A DNA stretch of 64,000 bases from Arsukibacterium sp. UBA3155 (GTDB lineage: Bacteria; Pseudomonadota; Gammaproteobacteria; Enterobacterales; Alteromonadaceae): positions 1-64,000 of the forward strand of contig DEYP01000028.1 in NCBI GenBank assembly GCA_002364615.1. Direction: 5' to 3'. This document shows positions 33,366 to 44,356 of this stretch, piece after piece. The stretch's first letter is position 1. Each line of letters starts with the position of its first letter. The notes beneath the pieces were generated by a model. The model saw only the letters and a program-made list of their open reading frames with translations. It was not told the origin of the DNA and searched no databases. Position numbers and translations under genes: made by a program.

Positions 33366-34592
33366 TTAGCCACCAAAATCATCAAGCAGAATATTGTCGT
33401 CTTCTACACCAAGATCTTTAAGCATATTAATGACAGCTTTATTCATCATTGGCGGGCCACACATATAAAACTCACAGTCTTCCGGAGCTTTATGTTTTTT
33501 CAGATAGTTTTCATAAATAACATTATGAATAAATCCAGTGTAGCCATCCCAGTTATCTTCCGGCTGCGGATCAGATAAGGCAACATGCCATTCAAAATTA
33601 TCATTCTCGGCCGCCAGCATGTCGAAATCTTCTACATAGAACATTTCACGCTTAGAGCGGGCACCGTACCAAAAGCTGATTTTCCGTTTTGATTTCAGAC
33701 GACGCAGCTGGTCAAACAGGTGCGAACGCATTGGCGCCATACCAGCACCGCCACCAATAAACACCATTTCTGCTTCAGTCTCTTTGGCAAAGAACTCACC
33801 GAATGGACCGGAGATGGTTACTTTGTCGCCTTCTTTCAGGCTCCAGATGTACGATGACATCTTACCGCACGGCAAGCTCAGGTTATTTGGCGGTGGCGTA
33901 GCGATCCGTACGTTCAGCATAATAATGCCTTCTTCGTCCGGATAGTTAGCCATGGAATAGGCACGGATAGTCTCATCATCCACTTTCGATTCCAGACTGA
34001 AGAAATTAAAACGTTCCCAGTCACCACGGAATTTCTCCGGGACATCAAAATCTTTGTATTTAACATGGTGAGCCGGTGCTTCAATCTGGATATAACCACC
34101 CGCACGGAACGGCACAGATTCACCATCCGGAATAGCCATCTTCAGCTCTTTAATAAAGGTTGCTTTGTTATCGTTAGAAATAACTTCACAATCCCATTTC
34201 TTAATTCCAAAGATTTCCTCTTCGACCTCGATTTCCATATCTGATTTAACGGCAACCTGACAGGATAAACGACAGCCTTCGCGTGCTTCGCCTTTAGTAA
34301 TATGGCCCATTTCAGTCGGCAGTATTTCACCACCACCTGACTTAATATGCACCCGGCACTGGCCACAAGAACCGCCGCCGCCACAGGCTGATGATAAGAA
34401 AATACCATTATCTGCCAGTGCGCCTAATAATTTGCCACCCGCTTTGGTTTTAATGGCTTTATCAGGGTCGTGATTAATACTAATCGTAATGTCGCCACTG
34501 GCCACCAACTTAGATTTTGCTGCCAGGATAATAAACACCAGCATCAAAACCACTATGGTGAACATGCCAACGCCAAGATAGATCTCTTGCAT
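33366..34592 (-). CDS. nqrF: Na+-translocating NADH:quinone reductase subunit F
   Basis: The product has 408 residues and takes electrons from NADH. One membrane helix (about 4-26) leads a ferredoxin domain with [2Fe-2S] ligands C70, C76, C79 and C111 ([13 protein letters not shown]). The FAD domain contains RAYSMANYP, and the NAD domain [16 protein letters not shown] and [10 protein letters not shown]. It is the last gene of the nqrABCDEF operon, 20 bases after nqrE. Confidence 0.97.
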   Translation of the reverse strand: MQEIYLGVGMFTIVVLMLVFIILAAKSKLVASGDITISINHDPDKAIKTKAGGKLLGALADNGIFLSSACGGGGSCGQCRVHIKSGGGEILPTEMGHITKGEAREGCRLSCQVAVKSDMEIEVEEEIFGIKKWDCEVISNDNKATFIKELKMAIPDGESVPFRAGGYIQIEAPAHHVKYKDFDVPEKFRGDWERFNFFSLESKVDDETIRAYSMANYPDEEGIIMLNVRIATPPPNNLSLPCGKMSSYIWSLKEGDKVTISGPFGEFFAKETEAEMVFIGGGAGMAPMRSHLFDQLRRLKSKRKISFWYGARSKREMFYVEDFDMLAAENDNFEWHVALSDPQPEDNWDGYTGFIHNVIYENYLKKHKAPEDCEFYMCGPPMMNKAVINMLKDLGVEDDNILLDDFGG

Positions 34593-34612
34593 TGTATTTT
34601 CCCTCTACTGCT

Positions 34613-35221
34613 TTACAGTGAAACGCCAGAGAAAGACATAAAGCCTAATCCCATTAAACCCACTACCAGAAAGGTAGACCCTAAGCCACGTAAGCCAGCA
34701 GGGATATCCGCATACTTTAACTTCTCGCGAATACCTGCCAGCAAGGTAATAGCCAGCGCCCAACCAACACCGCTGCCCAAACCAAATACCACGCTTTCGC
34801 CAAAGTTGTAATCGCGTTCAACCATAAAGGCTACCGCACCGAAAATGGCGCAGTTTACGGTTATTAACGGCAGGAATATACCCAATGCGTTGTACAGTGC
34901 CGGGAAAAACTTATCCAGAATCATTTCCAGAATTTGTACCAGCGCGGCAATGACCCCGATGTAGGTTAAGAAACCCAGAAAGCTTAAATCTGCTTCCGGG
35001 AAACCAGCCCACTCCAGTGCACCAGGTGCAAGTAACACATTGTAAACCAGGTTATTTACCGGCACTGAAATACCCAGTACTACAATAACCGCTACCCCCA
35101 AACCAAACGCTGTTTTAATTTTTTGCGACACAGCCAGGAAGGTACACATTCCAAGGAAGAACGATAACGCCAGGTTCTCAATAAAGACCGCGCGTACAAA
35201 CAAACTTACATAATGTTCCAT
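34613..35221 (-). CDS. nqrE: Na+-translocating NADH:quinone reductase subunit E
   Basis: The product has 202 residues with six membrane helices. The ATG at 35221 has AGGGAG 7 bases upstream and begins [29 protein letters not shown] carries a conserved cysteine that, with one in NqrD and others, binds the intramembrane iron centre. NqrD and NqrE are homologous and face opposite ways in the membrane. Confidence 0.96.
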   Translation of the reverse strand: MEHYVSLFVRAVFIENLALSFFLGMCTFLAVSQKIKTAFGLGVAVIVVLGISVPVNNLVYNVLLAPGALEWAGFPEADLSFLGFLTYIGVIAALVQILEMILDKFFPALYNALGIFLPLITVNCAIFGAVAFMVERDYNFGESVVFGLGSGVGWALAITLLAGIREKLKYADIPAGLRGLGSTFLVVGLMGLGFMSFSGVSL

Positions 35222-35231
35222 GTAATGCTCC

Positions 35232-35861
35232 CTATGCCTTTTCAATTTGTTCTGGACGATATGTACGTAATATCCAGATAAAGCAGGCGATAATAATAAA
35301 GGCGCTTGGTGGCATTAACAGCAAGCCAATCGGCTGATACCAGCCTCCCTCACTAATCAGTGGCATGATTTGCACCCCAAACACAGAACCTGAACCGCCC
35401 AGTTCGCGAATAAAGGCAACAACCATCAACACGACGCTGTAGCCAAGACCATTACCGATACCGTCTAAAAAGCTCATACCTGGTGAGCTTTTCATGGCAT
35501 AGGCTTCAGCCCGGCCCATAACGATACAGTTAGTAATAATCAAACCAACAAACACCGACAGCTCTTTTGCCACATCATAAGCATAAGCTTTCAGAAACTG
35601 GTCAACCACGATGACCAAAGACGCAATAATGGTCATCTGCACAATAATCCGCACACTAGACGGAATGTGATTACGGATTGTAGAAATAAATAGGTTAGAA
35701 AAAGCGGTTACGAAAGTAAGTGCGATACACATTACTAACGCTTTATCCATCTTAGTGGTAACTGCCAGCGCAGAACAAATGCCCAGCACCTGCAATGCGA
35801 TGGGATTGTTCGCAAAAATCGGCCCGAACAGAACCGTTTTAATTTCTTTTGCATTAGCCAT
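35232..35861 (-). CDS. nqrD: Na+-translocating NADH:quinone reductase subunit D
   Basis: The product has 209 residues with six membrane helices. [17 protein letters not shown] and [16 protein letters not shown] hold the conserved cysteines of the iron site. The start overlaps the nqrC stop by 8 bases, as is common within this operon. Confidence 0.96.
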   Translation of the reverse strand: MANAKEIKTVLFGPIFANNPIALQVLGICSALAVTTKMDKALVMCIALTFVTAFSNLFISTIRNHIPSSVRIIVQMTIIASLVIVVDQFLKAYAYDVAKELSVFVGLIITNCIVMGRAEAYAMKSSPGMSFLDGIGNGLGYSVVLMVVAFIRELGGSGSVFGVQIMPLISEGGWYQPIGLLLMPPSAFIIIACFIWILRTYRPEQIEKA

Positions 35862-36645
35862 TGGTTAAGGCTCCTTGACGCACTTTAGCTAAGAATGGGC
35901 CAAAGCCATTCTCGCCTATCCAGAAAGTAAAAGTATTTTGTACACCATTCGCGGTTAAGGTAGCACCAGATAAACCATCAACCTCATAAGGAGAATCCGG
36001 ATCTGCATTACCAGGCTTTTTCACTTCAAGTGCCACTTCGCCTGCATCATTAACCAGTTTCTTACCGTCAAACTGAGCTTTCCAGCGGGGGTTTTCAATC
36101 TCACCGCCCAAACCCGGGGTTTCACCCTGTTCATAGTAATTAAGACCAATAATGGTGTTGCCATCGGTTTCTATAGCTAAGAATGCGTGCATGGTAGACC
36201 ACAAACCGTAGCCGTGCACCGGGATTACGAAAGCCGTTAAATTACGCTGCTCATCATAAGCCAGGTAAACAGGGGCCAGTTCCGTAATTCTGCGAATAGA
36301 CGCAACATCATTGCCATCTTCCAATGCTTTACTTTGCTCAGGGTCTTTTAACGCTTTGCGATAATCAAAAGTTGCCGGGTCACGCTCAACAAATTCACCG
36401 GTGTTAAGATCAACCAGTTTTGTTTCAATATGTTTGTTAAACGTCTCAACCACCATTTCCGGTGATGCGGCACCTTCAACCAGCCCTACAGCCCGCAAAA
36501 TATTAATTTGCGAATCAAGTAGTTTGTTCTGGTTTTGCTGCGGCCGCAGTTGCACGGCGGCCGTTGACACCACAATAGCGCATACCAGACACAACGAGAT
36601 TACTACGATCAGCGTTTTGCTGATGGAGTCATTATTACTAGACAT
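35854..36645 (-). CDS. nqrC: Na+-translocating NADH:quinone reductase subunit C
   Basis: The product has 263 residues. One N-terminal membrane helix (about 10-31) leads a periplasmic domain. The FMN attachment motif DGLSGATLT places the modified threonine at T229. Start and end overlap nqrB and nqrD by 8 bases each. The upstream extension of the frame into nqrB is rejected. Confidence 0.96.
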   Translation of the reverse strand: MSSNNDSISKTLIVVISLCLVCAIVVSTAAVQLRPQQNQNKLLDSQINILRAVGLVEGAASPEMVVETFNKHIETKLVDLNTGEFVERDPATFDYRKALKDPEQSKALEDGNDVASIRRITELAPVYLAYDEQRNLTAFVIPVHGYGLWSTMHAFLAIETDGNTIIGLNYYEQGETPGLGGEIENPRWKAQFDGKKLVNDAGEVALEVKKPGNADPDSPYEVDGLSGATLTANGVQNTFTFWIGENGFGPFLAKVRQGALTNG

Positions 36646-37843
36646 TACGTGCCAGCCTCCGCTTAATATTGGCTTGTGCCACGAAGAAATCGAATAAAGG
36701 TGCAAACAGATTGGCAAACAGGATCGCCAGCATCATACCTTCAGGGTAAGCCGGATTAGCCACCCGGATCATAATGACCATAAAGCCAATTAAGATGCCG
36801 TAGGCCCATTTCCCCTGATTAGTAAACGAGGCCGATACCGGGTCGGTAGCCATAAAGAACATACCGATAGCAAACCCACCCAATACCAGATGCCAGTGCC
36901 ACGGCATGGCAAATAATGGATTGGTATTTGAATCAACCGCATTGAACAGATAGCTGGTTAAAATCATGCCAATCATCACACCCAGCACTATGCGCCATGA
37001 GGCAATGCGGAAGTAAATTAACGCTAAACCACCAACTAATAATGCCAGTACTGATGTTTCACCGACTGACCCCGGGATAAAGCCCAGGAAAGCATCCCAC
37101 CATAACTCGGTGTTTGCGGCGTAGTCCAGATCGCCCATTTGCGCTTTACTTAACCAGGTCGCACCTGAATAACCATCGGCTACGGTCCAGACCGAATCAC
37201 CGGAGATCTGGGCAGGGTAAGCAAAGAACAGGAACGCACGGCCAGCCAGCGCCGGGTTCAGGAAATTACGGCCAGTACCGCCAAATACTTCTTTGGCCAC
37301 AACTACACCAAAGGTAATACCCAGCGCAACCTGCCACAGCGGAATGGTTGCGGGCAGAATTAATGCAAACAGTATAGAACTGACAAAGAAGCCTTCATTC
37401 ACTTCATGCTTACGCACTGAGGCAAATAACACTTCCCAGAAACCGCCGACAATAAAGGTAACGGCATAAATTGGGATAAACCAGACGGCGCCGTACAACA
37501 TTTTGCCAGCCCATCCAGAAGCCTCAGTAAGATTCCCGCCCAGCATCTGGAAAATAGCAACCTGCCAGGTGTCAGGCGTGCCATAACCAGCGCTCAGTGC
37601 TGCAACTGCCTGATGACCAATGTTGAACATACCGAAAAACAAGGCCGGAAATAATGCCAGCCATACAAAAATCATAATGCGCTTTAAATCGATACTATCA
37701 CGCACATGAGTTCCATTGCGGGTCACTAAGCCGGGCGTATAAAAAATGGTCGCCGCTGCTTCGTACAGCGCGTACCATTTTTCGTACTTTCCGCCTTTCT
37801 CAAATTGCGGCTCAATGCGCTCTAAAAAATGCTTTAAACTCAT
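36638..37843 (-). CDS. nqrB: Na+-translocating NADH:quinone reductase subunit B
   Basis: The product has 401 residues and about ten membrane helices; it is the main sodium-translocating subunit. The FMN motif [10 protein letters not shown] has its threonine at T229. [20 protein letters not shown] and the C-terminal [14 protein letters not shown] are conserved. The ATG at 37843 begins [20 protein letters not shown], as in Vibrio. It starts 2 bases after nqrA. Confidence 0.97.
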   Translation of the reverse strand: MSLKHFLERIEPQFEKGGKYEKWYALYEAAATIFYTPGLVTRNGTHVRDSIDLKRIMIFVWLALFPALFFGMFNIGHQAVAALSAGYGTPDTWQVAIFQMLGGNLTEASGWAGKMLYGAVWFIPIYAVTFIVGGFWEVLFASVRKHEVNEGFFVSSILFALILPATIPLWQVALGITFGVVVAKEVFGGTGRNFLNPALAGRAFLFFAYPAQISGDSVWTVADGYSGATWLSKAQMGDLDYAANTELWWDAFLGFIPGSVGETSVLALLVGGLALIYFRIASWRIVLGVMIGMILTSYLFNAVDSNTNPLFAMPWHWHLVLGGFAIGMFFMATDPVSASFTNQGKWAYGILIGFMVIMIRVANPAYPEGMMLAILFANLFAPLFDFFVAQANIKRRLARNV

Positions 37844-37845
37844 GA

Positions 37846-39183
37846 TTAGCCTTCCTTCTGGATGGTCGTCAAGCAGCTGCGAAGAATAGTGCCGTAGTCG
37901 TATTTGCCAGGACACACAAAGGTGCATAATGACAAATCTTCTTCGTCTAACTCCAGGCAACCCAGGGTTTGCGCGCTGTCGGTATCACCGGAAATTAAGT
38001 CCCGTAACAACAGAGTTGGCAATACATCCAGCGGTACAACCCGCTCGTAATTACCAATAGGCACCATGGCTCGGGATGAACCATTGGTGGTTGTTGTCAT
38101 ATTGAACAAACGCTTCGGACTCAAGTGCGACAAATAAGCGCGGGTTACCGAGAATTTAGTGGCGCCCGGGGCTATCCAGCCTAAAAACTCTTTCTCGTAT
38201 CCTTCAGCAAGCACCGATACCTGATTATGGTAACGTCCCAGATAACCATGGACACCATGAGCACTGCTACCTGCCAGCACTGAGCCAGAGATAATACGGT
38301 TTTTGCCGTCATTAAGTTCATCTTTGGTCAGCTCGGCCAATGAAGCGCCCTGCACCGTTTTGATTAAACGTGGTGATTTCACTACAGGACCGCACAACGC
38401 AACCACCCGGTTGGCATCCAGCTCACCGGTTAAAAACAGCTTAGCCATGGCAATCACGTCCTGATAGCCAATATGCCAAACCACTTTTTTCATACTAACC
38501 GGTTCTAAAAAGTGAATGTGAGTACCCACTAAGCCAGCAGGATGCGGGCCATCGAATTCGGCTACTTCAACCGCTGTGCTCTCAGGCAGTTGGCTGCCCG
38601 GTTTTCTGGTCAGATACACTTTGCCATCTGTCAGCTTAGCTAACAGCGTAAGCCCCTGCGCAAAGGATTCAGCTTCCGCGTTAATAATAACAGCAGGGTC
38701 TGCGGCTAATGGATTCGTATCCATTGCGTTGACGAAAATCGCTCGTGGTGTGCTATCAATCGCCGGTATCTGACTAAACGGGCGGGTGCGCAAGGCAGTC
38801 CACAAGCCCGAGTTAACCAGGTTTTCGGTAACTTGCTCGCGGCTTAAGCCCGCTAGCTGATCACTGCTGTAGCGATTAAACTGCTCGGCCTCATTACCGT
38901 TGACGGCAATGACGACAGATTGTAATACCCGCTTAGCACCACGGTTAATTTCTTTGACGGTACCTGCCAGCGGTGCGGTAAATTTAACGCCAGGGTTTTT
39001 CTTATCTTCGAAAAGCACCTGACCTTTTTTAACCACATCACCTTCTTCGACTGCCATCGTCGGACGCATGCCCACATACTCTTCGCCTAAAATGGCGACG
39101 GTAGTAATGGCATTACCCGTACTGATCTCTTGTTTAGGACTGCCTGCGAGGGGAATGTCCAAGCCTTTCTTGAGTTTTATCAT
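37846..39183 (-). CDS. nqrA: Na+-translocating NADH:quinone reductase subunit A
   Basis: The product has 445 residues, soluble and bound to the cytoplasmic side of NqrB. It begins [14 protein letters not shown], the family's N-terminus. The biotinyl-lipoyl-like region ([16 protein letters not shown]) and the C-terminal [12 protein letters not shown] are typical. It is the first gene of the operon; its ribosome binding site is weak, and the 350 bases upstream carry no gene. Confidence 0.96.
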   Translation of the reverse strand: MIKLKKGLDIPLAGSPKQEISTGNAITTVAILGEEYVGMRPTMAVEEGDVVKKGQVLFEDKKNPGVKFTAPLAGTVKEINRGAKRVLQSVVIAVNGNEAEQFNRYSSDQLAGLSREQVTENLVNSGLWTALRTRPFSQIPAIDSTPRAIFVNAMDTNPLAADPAVIINAEAESFAQGLTLLAKLTDGKVYLTRKPGSQLPESTAVEVAEFDGPHPAGLVGTHIHFLEPVSMKKVVWHIGYQDVIAMAKLFLTGELDANRVVALCGPVVKSPRLIKTVQGASLAELTKDELNDGKNRIISGSVLAGSSAHGVHGYLGRYHNQVSVLAEGYEKEFLGWIAPGATKFSVTRAYLSHLSPKRLFNMTTTTNGSSRAMVPIGNYERVVPLDVLPTLLLRDLISGDTDSAQTLGCLELDEEDLSLCTFVCPGKYDYGTILRSCLTTIQKEG

Positions 39184-39504
39184 ACGTACTTGCACTACTA
39201 TTTTGAGAAGAAACCGGGTCTAGTTTTTCAGCTGCAGCGAGCACAGCACACCTGATTATACTAATTAAGCCCAGAAGGCGATTAATTTTTAACCAGATAC
39301 ACGTATTAAAGTCGCGAATTCTAGCATTAAAGCAAGCGGCTATCCATGGTGTGACGTAAAATTATCAGCAAAATCATTGCAGGCTTGCACTGCTAAATTG
39401 GCAGCACCGCCCAGTCAATAATGATGCTTCGCCGGCGTTGCATCGGGTTGTTGCCGAGCTAAACCTGGCAACGCCATACAAAAAGCACCTGACAACGCCA
39501 CACA
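39184..39504. other. Gene-free region upstream of nqrA
   Basis: No open frame of interest is present. On the - strand a perfect TATAAT (39260-39255 on the + strand as ATTATA) lies about 72 bases before nqrA and may be the nqr promoter, but no convincing -35 box is spaced correctly. A 17-base near-repeat, AACGCCAYACAAAAAGC, occurs at 39470-39486 and 39494-39510, the second copy running into the fabV terminator. Confidence 0.5.
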
Positions 39505-39524
39505 AAAAGCCGCCTGCAGGCGGC
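39505..39524 (-). terminator. Rho-independent terminator of fabV
   Basis: GCCGCCTGCAGGCGGC is a perfect 16-base palindrome followed on the - strand by TTTTTG. It begins 12 bases past the fabV stop. Confidence 0.85.
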
Positions 39525-39536
39525 GTGTCAATCAGA

Positions 39537-40730
39537 CTAATTAGCCAGGTTAAGTAACGGTACTGCCGGTGTTACGTCGGCCTGATAATCAACGCCGTCA
39601 AAACCAAACCCGAATAAATGTAAAAACTCGGTGTGATAACCATGGTAATCGGTCAGGCTGTCGATGGTTTCGGTAGTCACCTGATCCCACAGTGCAGCAA
39701 CGCTATCCTGTACCGGGTCGGCTAATTCTTTGCCATCCATTCTTAACCGCCCTGCGTCATCCAGGATCGGCGTATCGCTGTATAATCCCTGGCGAAACAA
39801 GCCGTTGATTTGTTCTATACAACCTTCATGAGTGCCTTGCTGCTTCATCACCCGATACAGCAATGATATGTACAGCGGCATAATAGGAATAGCGGAACTG
39901 GCCTGAGTAACCAGCGCTTTTAACGAAGCGACGTACGCTTTTGCTTTTACATCATCCAGCTTAGTGCGAATAGCGCCTGCAGCCCGATCTAAATCTTCTT
40001 TCGCCCGACCAATAGTTGCTTTGCCATAAATAGGCCAGGTAAGCTTTTTACCGATATAAGTGTAAGCAACGGTCTGGCAATTTTCGGCCAACACACCGGC
40101 GGCATGCAGTTGGTCTAACCAACGCTCCCAGTCTTCTCCACCCATTACCTTAACGGTATTAAATATTTCTTCGTCGTTGGCCGGCTCGACCGACACATCT
40201 TCGATTTCGCGCTTGGTAGTATTGAGATTTTTCGCAGTATAGGCCTGACCTATTGGCTTTAATACCGAGCTGTAAACCTCACCGCTGACCGGGTCTTTAC
40301 GCCGCGGCGCTGCCAGGCTGTATACCACTAAATCAATTTTGCCCATTTCGCTACGGATAAGGTTAATGGCTTCGGCTTTTAATTCGTCAGTAAACGCATC
40401 ACCGTTCAGATGTTTGTTCCATAAACCTTCTGCTTTAGCTGCCTGTTCAAATGCGGCGGTGTTGTACCAGCCGGCAGAACCGGTCTTGCTGTCAGTCGGG
40501 GCTTTTTCAAAAAATATCCCCAGGGTGCTGGCGCCAGAACCAAATGCGGCGGTGATTCTGGATGCCAGGCCATAACCGGTTGAAGCGCCGATAACCAGCA
40601 CGTTCTTCGGACCGTTAGTTACCGGCCCTTGTTGTTTCACATAGCTAATTTGCTGTCTGACATTTTCAGCACAGCCCACCGGATGGGCATTGGTACATAT
40701 AAAACCACGAATTTTCGGTTGAATAACCAT
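39537..40730 (-). CDS. fabV: Enoyl-[acyl-carrier-protein] reductase FabV
   Basis: The product has 397 residues, the FabV length, and catalyses the last step of each fatty acid elongation round with NADH. The nucleotide-binding loop VLVIGASTGYGLASRI lies near 45-60. The catalytic pair of this family, Tyr-x8-Lys, is Y235 and K244 (PIYGKATIGRAK). SLAAPRRKDP and YTYIGKKLTWP are family signatures. FabV enzymes of other bacteria are insensitive to triclosan; whether this one is cannot be read from sequence. It ends with a strong terminator. Confidence 0.96.
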   Translation of the reverse strand: MVIQPKIRGFICTNAHPVGCAENVRQQISYVKQQGPVTNGPKNVLVIGASTGYGLASRITAAFGSGASTLGIFFEKAPTDSKTGSAGWYNTAAFEQAAKAEGLWNKHLNGDAFTDELKAEAINLIRSEMGKIDLVVYSLAAPRRKDPVSGEVYSSVLKPIGQAYTAKNLNTTKREIEDVSVEPANDEEIFNTVKVMGGEDWERWLDQLHAAGVLAENCQTVAYTYIGKKLTWPIYGKATIGRAKEDLDRAAGAIRTKLDDVKAKAYVASLKALVTQASSAIPIMPLYISLLYRVMKQQGTHEGCIEQINGLFRQGLYSDTPILDDAGRLRMDGKELADPVQDSVAALWDQVTTETIDSLTDYHGYHTEFLHLFGFGFDGVDYQADVTPAVPLLNLAN

Positions 40731-40872
40731 AAGAAGTCCTGCTGTTAGCTCACTAAAAAATTATGCTAGTGTAAAACTTTAACGCAGAAAACAGGTCTGA
40801 TCAGCCTGTTTATTTTATTTCTGGTTAATTTTCAGCAAATTTATCACATGGCGCAGCTGGCACAGGGACGTG

Positions 40873-41220
40873 TTACGACCGGTTAATTACTGCGGTATTT
40901 TTGTCGGTTTTGCTGCCGCCAAAGCATTTGGGCGACGCTGGCGGTTTTTCGGCGTAATATTCGTACCACTCGGATGGCGTGTAGGTATGCAACGCCAGCG
41001 CATGTATTTTTTCAGCCAGCTCTTCGGCCACTACGGCATTAACGGCACGATGGCGCGGCAACAAGCGCATGCCATCGAATGCCGGTGTGACAATCACCAC
41101 CTTAAAATGGGATTCAGAGCCGGCGGGTACGTTGTGATTAGCACTTTCATTAATCACTTCCAGAAACACCGGTTCAAAGGCACTCAGTAATTTTTGCTCT
41201 ATCGAGGTCTGGATCAACAT
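40873..41220 (-). CDS. bolA: BolA family protein
   Basis: The product has 115 residues. The ATG at 41220 has AGGGA 9 bases upstream, better spaced than the ATG three codons earlier. The class II KH-like core shows HNVPAGSESHFKVVIVT, RHRAVNAVVAEEL and IHALALHTYTPSEW, with the conserved His residues that bind a [2Fe-2S] cluster together with monothiol glutaredoxin. A tail of about 20 residues (PPASPKCFGGSKTDKN) extends beyond E. coli BolA. Confidence 0.93.
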   Translation of the reverse strand: MLIQTSIEQKLLSAFEPVFLEVINESANHNVPAGSESHFKVVIVTPAFDGMRLLPRHRAVNAVVAEELAEKIHALALHTYTPSEWYEYYAEKPPASPKCFGGSKTDKNTAVINRS

Positions 41221-41348
41221 TATCTTCATTCCCTGATCTGGTTTAACGCTAATTTTAGTCAAGCCAATGCGTATTGTCGCCTGCTAATTGTCCTTTTGAC
41301 TGCAATAAGTCAGTAACGAATTGGCTGCCTTACTAAAATTAATTTTAT

Positions 41349-41972
41349 CTATACTGGCGGTGCAATATATCTGAAAGTAAGATTAAGCCGCGGCGCAGCA
41401 ACCCGGCTTTGCTTGGGCAGCCGGTGCTGCCAGTGCTGTTGGCAGGCGCCTGCCATTACAAGCAGACTGCCATGCTCCAGCTGCAACTGTAACTGATGCC
41501 CCTGCGTCTGGTGCTGCAAGTCGAAGCGCCGGGTCGCTCCTAAACTCAGTGACGCGATAATGGGTGCAACACCAAGTTCCGGTTCATTGTCCGCATGCCA
41601 CCCCATATGGTCCTGGCCATTGGCGTAAAGGTTTAGCAGCACGCAATTCAGTGGCTGGTTGATGCTGTCGCTGACCGCAGCCGTTAACCGCTGTACCGCC
41701 GGATGCCATGCAGAAGGGGTAAAACGAACGCCAGAATACTGATAACTGCAATGCGGCTCGCCCATCCATACTTGCTGGCGCGGTATTTTCACCGTTTTAC
41801 CATAAATGCGAATTTGCTCCTGACGCCAGCTTAACTCTCTGGTAAGTGGTGCAAGCAGCGCGTCAGCATCAGGCTTATCAAGCCAAAGCCGCCAGAGGGT
41901 AATCTCTGCATCAGGTAATAAAAAGTGTTGTGCTACTGCTTTGCTGTTGTCGCTCTGCGCCTGGCGTGTCAA
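41349..41972 (-). CDS. AlkB-like 2-oxoglutarate-dependent dioxygenase
   Basis: The product has 207 residues. Iron ligands are in HMGWHADNEPELG (H-x-D), with a distal His in GSLLVMAGACQQHWQHRLP; RLNLTFRY near the C-terminus carries the arginines that bind 2-oxoglutarate. This subgroup (ALKBH2/3-like, starting with PDAEITLWRLWLD) repairs alkylated bases in DNA or RNA by oxidative demethylation. No adaptive-response gene (ada) is adjacent. It is divergent from rlmG. Confidence 0.9.
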   Translation of the reverse strand: MTRQAQSDNSKAVAQHFLLPDAEITLWRLWLDKPDADALLAPLTRELSWRQEQIRIYGKTVKIPRQQVWMGEPHCSYQYSGVRFTPSAWHPAVQRLTAAVSDSINQPLNCVLLNLYANGQDHMGWHADNEPELGVAPIIASLSLGATRRFDLQHQTQGHQLQLQLEHGSLLVMAGACQQHWQHRLPKQSRVAAPRLNLTFRYIAPPV

Positions 41973-42004
41973 AATGTCAATCTCTCTGCTAAGACGTTGT
42001 TGCT

Positions 42005-43159
42005 ATGAATACCCAATTTCAGTTTGGTCAGATCAACCTGACCCTCCAGCGCTGGCCGCTTAACCAGCCTAACCACAGCTTACAAGCCTGGGATGCGGCA
42101 GATGAACTGTTGATAGAGGCTGTAAATACGGCTGCAACCAACTTTATGGCAGCGAATAACGCGTCGCCGCACCTGATGTTAATTAATGATAGTTTTGGCG
42201 CATTGTCCTGTGCCCTGGCAAAGTGGCGGCAAACCAGCAGCACTGACTCCTACCTGGCCCGCCAGGCAGTGAGTTATAACCGCGCCGCCAATGGCTTAAC
42301 TAACCAGCAATTTACCAGTATAGACAGCCTGTCGCCGCTGCCCACTGATGCGGATATTGTGGTGATTAAGCTGCCCAATAACCACAGTTATTTGCGTTTT
42401 ATTTTAAGTCAGCTGGCGGCCATTATCCGGCCTGAAACCGTTGTTCTGGCCGCAGCAAAAGCCAAAGAGATTAACCGTAACGTATTGGATATATTTGAAA
42501 AGCAGCTGGGCCCTGCCGAAGCGTCACTGGCGGTTAAAAAGTGCCGGCTCATTCAGTGCCAGCCCCTGCAAGGCAAATTACAACCTCAGTTTCCGCTGCG
42601 CTGGCCGCTGGCAGAGACTGACTTTACCCTGGTCAATCATGCGAATGTGTTCGCCCGGGAGAAACTGGATTTAGGCGCCCGTTTTTTTTTACAGCACTTG
42701 CCGTCAGATACGGCAGGTCAGCGTATTATCGATTTAGGCTGTGGTAACGGGGTGCTGGGGCTGATGCTGCTGGCTCAGCAGCCTGATTGTCAGGTCGTAT
42801 TTACCGATGAATCTTATATGGCGATAGCCTCAGCTAACGCCAGTATCGCATTGAATTTGCCCAACTCCCGGAACCAGGTCGAGTTTGTGGTCGATGATTG
42901 TCTGGCAAGTCAGCCAGACCAGAGTGCCGATCAGATTATTTGTAATCCGCCTTTTCACCAACAACATACCGTTACCACTCATATTGCCACGCAAATGTTT
43001 ACCGAAGCAAAACGTGTATTGAAACGGGGAGGCAGGTTGCGTATTGTTGCTAACCGTCATCTCAATTATCAGCAGCAATTGCAACGGCTATTTGGCCACT
43101 GTCAGCAGTTGGCTGCTAATCCAAAATTTGTGATACTTGAAGCCATAAAAAGGAGTTAA
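42005..43159 (+). CDS. rlmG: 23S rRNA (guanine-1835-N2)-methyltransferase RlmG
   Basis: The product has 384 residues. A degenerate N-terminal methyltransferase-like half (about 1-190) precedes the active half. The SAM site is RIIDLGCGNGVLGLMLL (about 239-255) and the catalytic motif ICNPPFHQQH (about 314-323). LRIVANRHLNYQQQLQRLFG and the final KFVILEAIKR separate RlmG from its paralogue RsmC. It is followed by a lipoprotein gene after 5 bases. Confidence 0.92.
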   Translation: MNTQFQFGQINLTLQRWPLNQPNHSLQAWDAADELLIEAVNTAATNFMAANNASPHLMLINDSFGALSCALAKWRQTSSTDSYLARQAVSYNRAANGLTNQQFTSIDSLSPLPTDADIVVIKLPNNHSYLRFILSQLAAIIRPETVVLAAAKAKEINRNVLDIFEKQLGPAEASLAVKKCRLIQCQPLQGKLQPQFPLRWPLAETDFTLVNHANVFAREKLDLGARFFLQHLPSDTAGQRIIDLGCGNGVLGLMLLAQQPDCQVVFTDESYMAIASANASIALNLPNSRNQVEFVVDDCLASQPDQSADQIICNPPFHQQHTVTTHIATQMFTEAKRVLKRGGRLRIVANRHLNYQQQLQRLFGHCQQLAANPKFVILEAIKRS

Positions 43160-43164
43160 CCCTG

Positions 43165-43716
43165 ATGCGTACTCTGTTGCTGTGTTTATTTTTGCTTGCC
43201 GGCTGCGCCAGCAAGCCACCACAGTTAATCGTCAGCCCGCAAGTATTCTGGCCCCAGGCACCTTCGCTGAACCAGACATCGTTTGACTTCTATTTGCTGG
43301 ACCAACGGTCAAATATGAATACTCTGGTTATTTACCGTGGAGAATACAGCAAGGGATATGCAACGGCCAATGATCTCAGGGCAGAGTTAGAGCAAACCGT
43401 TGCCACCGCACTCAAAGCCAGAGGTGCCAGTTTAAGCAATCAAAGTGGACGCACATTAACTATTCAAATCAATCAGTTACAAGCTAGAGTTAATCAGCGG
43501 CCGCTTGATCATGAAGTGGTAAACCGGGTGACCATGACGGTACTGGTGCAGCATAATGGCAATACCTTCTCCAAAGCGTATAGTGGTGACAGTCGTCAGA
43601 TTGCCCCCCTAAAGGCCGATATTGCCGTGATAGAGCGTGAACTCAGAGTGCTGACCGAACAAGTGCTGACCGATTTATTGCGTGATGAAAGCTGGCAAAC
43701 TGAAATAAGAGGATAA
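43165..43716 (+). CDS. YajG-family lipoprotein
   Basis: The product has 183 residues. A signal with lipobox LLAGC ends near residue 14. The body matches the YajG pattern: PQVFWPQAP, FDFYLLDQRS, a long helix (LRAELEQTVATALKARG) and TLTIQINQLQARV. YajG is an outer-membrane lipoprotein found next to ampG in E. coli; here ampG lies three genes downstream on the same strand, which supports the call. Its function is poorly known. Confidence 0.85.
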   Translation: MRTLLLCLFLLAGCASKPPQLIVSPQVFWPQAPSLNQTSFDFYLLDQRSNMNTLVIYRGEYSKGYATANDLRAELEQTVATALKARGASLSNQSGRTLTIQINQLQARVNQRPLDHEVVNRVTMTVLVQHNGNTFSKAYSGDSRQIAPLKADIAVIERELRVLTEQVLTDLLRDESWQTEIRG

Positions 43717-43720
43717 AATA

Positions 43721-44302
43721 ATGCGAGTCTGGCTAACGTTTCTGATGTTATTTTTTACCCTGCCCGTCTGGGCGGGTCAGTTTATGCAGCCTGACAACCT
43801 TTATCCTAAGGTTCAACTAGAGACGTCAGCAGGCAACATTGTGCTGGAGTTGGATCGCAGTCGCGCACCGATCACGGTTAATAATTTCTTAAATTACGTT
43901 AAAGCAAATGCTTACAACAACACGGTGTTTCACCGGCTAATCGCTGATTTTGTGGTACAGGGTGGTGGATACAACCGTCAATTTGCTGAGATTGAGCAAG
44001 GGAAAACTATCTTTAATGAATCCGGCAATGGCTTAAAGAACCAATACGGCACTATTGCCATGGCTCGCCTTGCCGATCCGCACAGTGCCAGTAGCCAGTT
44101 CTATATTAATCTGGCAGACAACGACAGCCTTGACCCGGGTTCACGCTGGGGCTATGCCGTATTTGGCAGAGTGATCAGTGGCTTTGACGTGCTCGATAAA
44201 ATTAATGCATTGCCCACCGAAACCAGTGAAAAGCTGGGCTGGCCAGACGTTCCCGTGGAGCCCTTATTGTTAAATACGGTGCGCTTACTGCCAATCGAAT
44301 AA
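43721..44302 (+). CDS. Periplasmic cyclophilin-type peptidyl-prolyl isomerase
   Basis: The product has 193 residues. A signal peptide (about 1-18, ending PVWA) makes it periplasmic, like PpiA. Cyclophilin motifs are clear: NNTVFHRLIADFVVQGGG, GTIAMARLADPHSASSQFYINL and WGYAVFGRVISGFDVLDKI. The catalytic Arg is in FHRLI. It is 4 bases after the lipoprotein gene. Confidence 0.93.
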   Translation: MRVWLTFLMLFFTLPVWAGQFMQPDNLYPKVQLETSAGNIVLELDRSRAPITVNNFLNYVKANAYNNTVFHRLIADFVVQGGGYNRQFAEIEQGKTIFNESGNGLKNQYGTIAMARLADPHSASSQFYINLADNDSLDPGSRWGYAVFGRVISGFDVLDKINALPTETSEKLGWPDVPVEPLLLNTVRLLPIE

Positions 44303-44356
44303 AACCGACTATACTTGCCTTAATTGTTGTCACCTTTGCAACAGTTGAGGCACGCA

